NCBI GenBank assembly: GCA_003427395.1
Contig: BFEA01000142.1
Span: 2,700,839-2,746,151, forward strand
Reading direction: 5' to 3'
DNA length: 45,313 nucleotides
Source: Chara braunii
Taxonomy: Eukaryota; Streptophyta; Charophyceae; Charales; Characeae
Shown here: piece after piece, positions 42,241-45,313 of the stretch
How positions within the stretch are numbered: position 1 is the first letter of the stretch
Layout: each line of letters opens with the position of its first letter
Translations under genes and position numbers: made by a program
The notes under the pieces: model-generated
What the model was told of the DNA's origin: nothing
Database searches by the model: none
Seen by the model: the letters and a program-made list of their open reading frames with translations, nothing else

Positions 42241-44137
42241 ATAATTCACTCCTTCGCACCACGGAAATGAGGCAGGCAGTGCTACGGGTATGTCAGGCAC
42301 AAAACCCGAAAACGCAGTCCTTCCCGGAATTGCCTCACGCATTATTCAAAGCCTCCTCAGGAGTAGCTAGACGATTGGCAGCTAGAAGAAGAGAAAGGGA
42401 GCAGGAGTTGATACAAGCGATGAGGCTAGCAAAGTACAACATCATCAACTTCCCTGGGGACGACATTTATGAAAGAGTGTTTGAGGCAGCGAGGGAGGAA
42501 TTGGCGGAATGGCAGCGTTGGAGATCAAAAGGACTGCAAATGAGGGTCAGGGTCACGGAGTGGGCGGAAGGGGAAAGAATGACCAAATTCTTCTTTAAAA
42601 AAATTAAGTCCACAGGAAGGAATAATCTCATCAGCCAGTTACAAGGACCGGCTGGCCTAACTTCTGACAAAGACGAGATGCTTCAAATGACCGTGGATTT
42701 TTATAGCAACCTATACACAACAAGAGAGGATGAATACCCAAGACAACAAGTGCTGGAAGCGCGTGTCAAGTTTCTAACCTACCTGCAGCCCACAATCTCC
42801 CAGTATCAGGCTACAAAACTGGATGCCCCACTAACGAAGGAGGAGCTATGGGAAGCATTAAAGTCTATGGCTCCAAACAAGACCCCCGAAAAAGACGGAC
42901 TAACCAGAGAATTCTGGCTGGAATATTGGTCAATCTTGGGGGACGAATATCTGGCATTTCTTGAGCAGGCGTGGCAGGCGGAGGGACTGGGTCAGGACCC
43001 GGAAACTGGAATAGTCACGCTACTCTACAGGAAAGGAAATCCATCGGATATTCGCAACTATAGGCTGATAACTTTGCTGACTTTGACGCACAAGATAGTT
43101 GCTAAGGTGTTAGCGAATAGACTCACGGCAATAACAACGAGCTGGTTTCATAAAAATCAGACAGGGTTTATACCGGGAAGGTTCATCTCAGATAATGTTA
43201 TGACTCTTACGGAAACGGTAAGATATATCCGGGATAAAAGGATTAATGCCGCTATTTTGGTCTTCGACTTTGAAAAGGCATATGACGAAGTAAGCTGGAC
43301 ATTCCTTCAGCAATGCATGGAAAAGATGGGAGTAGGACCGAACTTCAGAAAATAGGTAAGAGTGCTTTACAATAATGCACAAGGGCAAGTGCAGGTTAAT
43401 GGACACTTATCCTCGACTTACAGGATGTCGAGGTCGGTAAGGCAGGGAGACCCCCTAGCCGCTCCGATATTCTTGTTCATAATGGAGGCAGTGGCATCCT
43501 TCTTACGTAGGGATCCATCAATCCAAAGACGGGTTGCATTGCCGGATCAGCAGGGACACATTATTCATCTTCCTATAGCTCTCTTGTTTGCAGACGACCT
43601 GACGGTTCTCATAAGGGCATCAGACTCATCGTTTCAGGCGTTAACAAAAGCCATGGAGGCCTTCCAGCTGGCATAAAAAATGAAGATCAATTGGCAGAAA
43701 ACAGAGGGATGGTGGTTGGTAGATCAAGACCAGGAAGACAGCCTTCCGATTAACAGTCCGGAGGGGTTGAAATGGACAACGGCGCGAGTTCCCATTAGAT
43801 ATCTAGGGATTAAGATTACTGAGGCAGGGACACACCAGTCGATGGCAGCAGACCTAATGACAAAAATTCTAGATAAGCTGGGATCTTGGTCGGCAATCTA
43901 TACATCCGTTTATGGGAGGGCCCTTATACTCAACGCGTCCATCCTCTCCATGTTATGGAATGCAGGGTCAATATGGACACCACCAGGGACTGCGGCATCA
44001 TTATTAAGAAGAAGAGCAGCAGGGTATCTATGGACAACCAAAGTTACCAATTCAAGCTTCATATCCAAAGTGGCTTGGAAGCATGTCACTAGACCAAAGC
44101 ATCAGGGAGGGTTGGGGATCCTAGATCCGGATACCCA
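42241..44137 (+). pseudogene. LINE ORF2, reverse transcriptase domain
   Basis: After a helical linker, RT motifs are WEALKSMAPNKTPEKDGLT (about 42850), IVTLLYRKGNPSDIRNYRLI, LANRLTAITTSWFHKNQTGF, FIPGRFISDN, VFDFEKAYDEVSW (first Asp, about 43262), SVRQGDPLAAPIF, and FADD at 43587-43598. Then NWQKTEGWWL and RYLGIKITEAG follow. The frame (register 0) is unbroken apart from TAG 43353-43355, where Trp is expected after NFRK, and TAA 43674-43676 before KMKINW. Confidence 0.92.
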
Positions 44138-44343
44138 ACTTAAAGCGCTCCAAACTAAGTGGGTAATTAGGCTAATATCCCAAGACAAGTTATCATGGAC
44201 CCCGCTAGTACTGTATAGGATCTGTCTCTTATACACATCTAGATGTGTATAAGAGACAGACTTAAAGCGCTCCAAACTAAGTGGGTAATTAGGCTAATAT
44301 CCCAAGACAAGTTATCATGGACCCCGCTAGTACTGTATAGGAT
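44138..44343. other. Assembly artefact: Nextera mate-pair junction adapter with flanking 84-bp duplication
   Basis: 44222-44259 is the 19-base Tn5 mosaic end CTGTCTCTTATACACATCT joined to its reverse complement, the circularisation adapter of Nextera mate-pair libraries. The 84 bases before it (44138-44221) are repeated exactly after it (44260-44343). The extra 122 bases shift the reading frame and create the telltale peptides CLLYTSRCV and MCIRDR. It is not biological sequence. Confidence 0.98.
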
Positions 44344-45313
44344 AAGGCAAATGGCGAAATATAAAACGCCTCAGAATATGTCCGGTTTGTTTTGGGTAAT
44401 GTGTAGCAATTGGGCTAGGGTGGGCAGAAGCGAATGGGGTAATGAGGGGGAGGAGGAAGAGGTTAGAAGGACATCCTATTGGGGATAATTGTTGAGGTTA
44501 TGGAAAGATATATTCCCAGCAAAAGTCAAGGAGCCTAATACGAGAGAAGAATTACTCAGACAACCTTTATTCTGCAACCAAACCATTAAGGATGGGCAAG
44601 GGAAACCGCTGACGCTGTCGGTCAAGGATGCAAAGTGGGGAAAGTGGCTAGAGCATGGGGTATGGCAGGTAAAGCACATCTGGGAAGAAAGGGAAAATAG
44701 ATGGAAAACATTCGGAGAACTAAGGGCACACTTAAAAGGATGCCACAAATTATCTGACAACCNTGACANCATATTGGGAGCTATACNGCAACGATGGGTG
44801 CAACTGCTACAGGAAGGCATACAGTGGGGTCAGGGNGACTGGGCCACATGGAGCGATGACNANGAACCCAAGGAAGTCTTCAGGGTCTGGAACCAAGATA
44901 CTTCTAGGCCGGATTGGCTCCATGCAGACAAGTATGCCATACTCCACCCTTCCAATACTACTTCTCTCTTGGATATTGAATCCAAAGTGTCGATCGTCAT
45001 TCTCAAGTAGTACTTGCGGAAGGTCGGGGTGGTGGAGACAAATGAATACACAATATTCAATCCATCGGTACCACTGGAGGATTTGGAAGTGGATCCAGCA
45101 GAATGGGCCTGGAACATAAGAAGTGGAGAAACAGGAGTAATAAGAAGAATCAACATCCTGCACTATACCACCAGAATTGGGTATCAATTGAGGAGACGTT
45201 CTCACACGCTTACGCCGAATTTGCTGATGCGTTGGGAGAGAAGAGTAGGGGTTCCCCGCAACCAATTGGGTAAAATACCATGGCCAAGCATTGCGGCCAT
45301 ACGTCTGGGTTCA
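44344..45313 (+). pseudogene. LINE ORF2, C-terminal region (runs off the window)
   Basis: Continues the RT protein in register 2 (shifted only by the adapter artefact): MAKYKTPQNMSGLFWVMCSN, TAA at 44486, then LLRLWKDIFPAKVKEPNTRE, and TAG at 45008 (context K-stop-YLRK, Trp or another residue lost). It stays open to the last base, with IRRINILHYTTRIGYQLRR. Five single N occur at 44763, 44769, 44787, 44836 and 44861/44863. This resembles the post-RT connection of plant LINEs; no RNase H domain has appeared by the window end. Confidence 0.75.

Larger units (their letters stand above)
38320..45313 (+). mobile_element. Element D: LINE (non-LTR retrotransposon), continues past the window
   Basis: Carries an ORF1 with CCHC knuckle, then an ORF2 with APE-type endonuclease followed by RT, all on the plus strand, without LTRs. 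No 3' end or poly(A) tail is reached. It is less decayed than A-C: from 41406 to the window end, one reading frame is maintained apart from four nonsense codons and one assembly artefact. Confidence 0.88.

Noticed and set aside
44222-44259. Natural palindrome or Tn5-like insertion end
   Set aside because: It is exactly the mate-pair junction adapter and is flanked by an identical 84-base duplication.

Overview
This window is eukaryotic, intergenic, repeat-derived DNA. I see no intact host gene and no rRNA, tRNA or prokaryotic features. Almost everything recognisable belongs to four decayed retrotransposons: three Ty3/gypsy LTR elements and one non-LTR (LINE) element. Two of the gypsy elements carry a C-terminal chromodomain, and one has a primer-binding site matching the 3' end of initiator tRNA-Met. 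Nested TE-rich DNA of this kind suggests a large green-lineage genome; a charophyte such as Chara would fit. That assignment is inference, not something the sequence proves.

Layout. Element B (plus strand, chromovirus-like) is the older host. Its 5' LTR begins near 1203 and is split at 1634 by element A. The LTR resumes at about 21822, ends near 22375, and is followed by the tRNA-Met PBS (22380-22391), gag, protease, RT, RNase H, integrase and chromodomain (to 29228). The uninterrupted start of B's 3' LTR lies at 29287-30073. Element A (plus, 1635-21821, about 20.2 kb) has LTR copies of about 2.5-2.7 kb. The sequence CACTTG flanks A on both sides and occurs once at the matching site in B's 3' LTR. 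A holds gag (4251-5431), protease (5600-6876), a 6.4 kb non-coding insert-like tract (6877-13255), a 490 bp gap, RT, RNase H and integrase (13766-16964), and then extra ORFs between pol and the 3' LTR. Element C (minus, about 30.9-37.3 kb) is a chromovirus with recognisable gag, protease, RT, RNase H, integrase and chromodomain, but no visible 5' LTR. A 19-unit minisatellite (37926-38273) precedes LINE D (plus, 38320 to the window end), which has a CCHC ORF1 and an APE-type endonuclease/RT ORF2.

All four elements are broken by frameshifts and nonsense codons. At least seven of the stops sit where these families normally have Trp, which fits decay of silenced DNA by C-to-T transitions.

The most unusual signals are: (i) ten dispersed hairpins at 10443-11282 with a near-constant loop and compensating stem changes; (ii) two unrecognised ORFs downstream of A's integrase, each joined to the preceding frame by an ATGA stop/start overlap; and (iii) an uncut Nextera mate-pair junction adapter flanked by an 84 bp duplication inside the LINE, which is an assembly artefact rather than biology.
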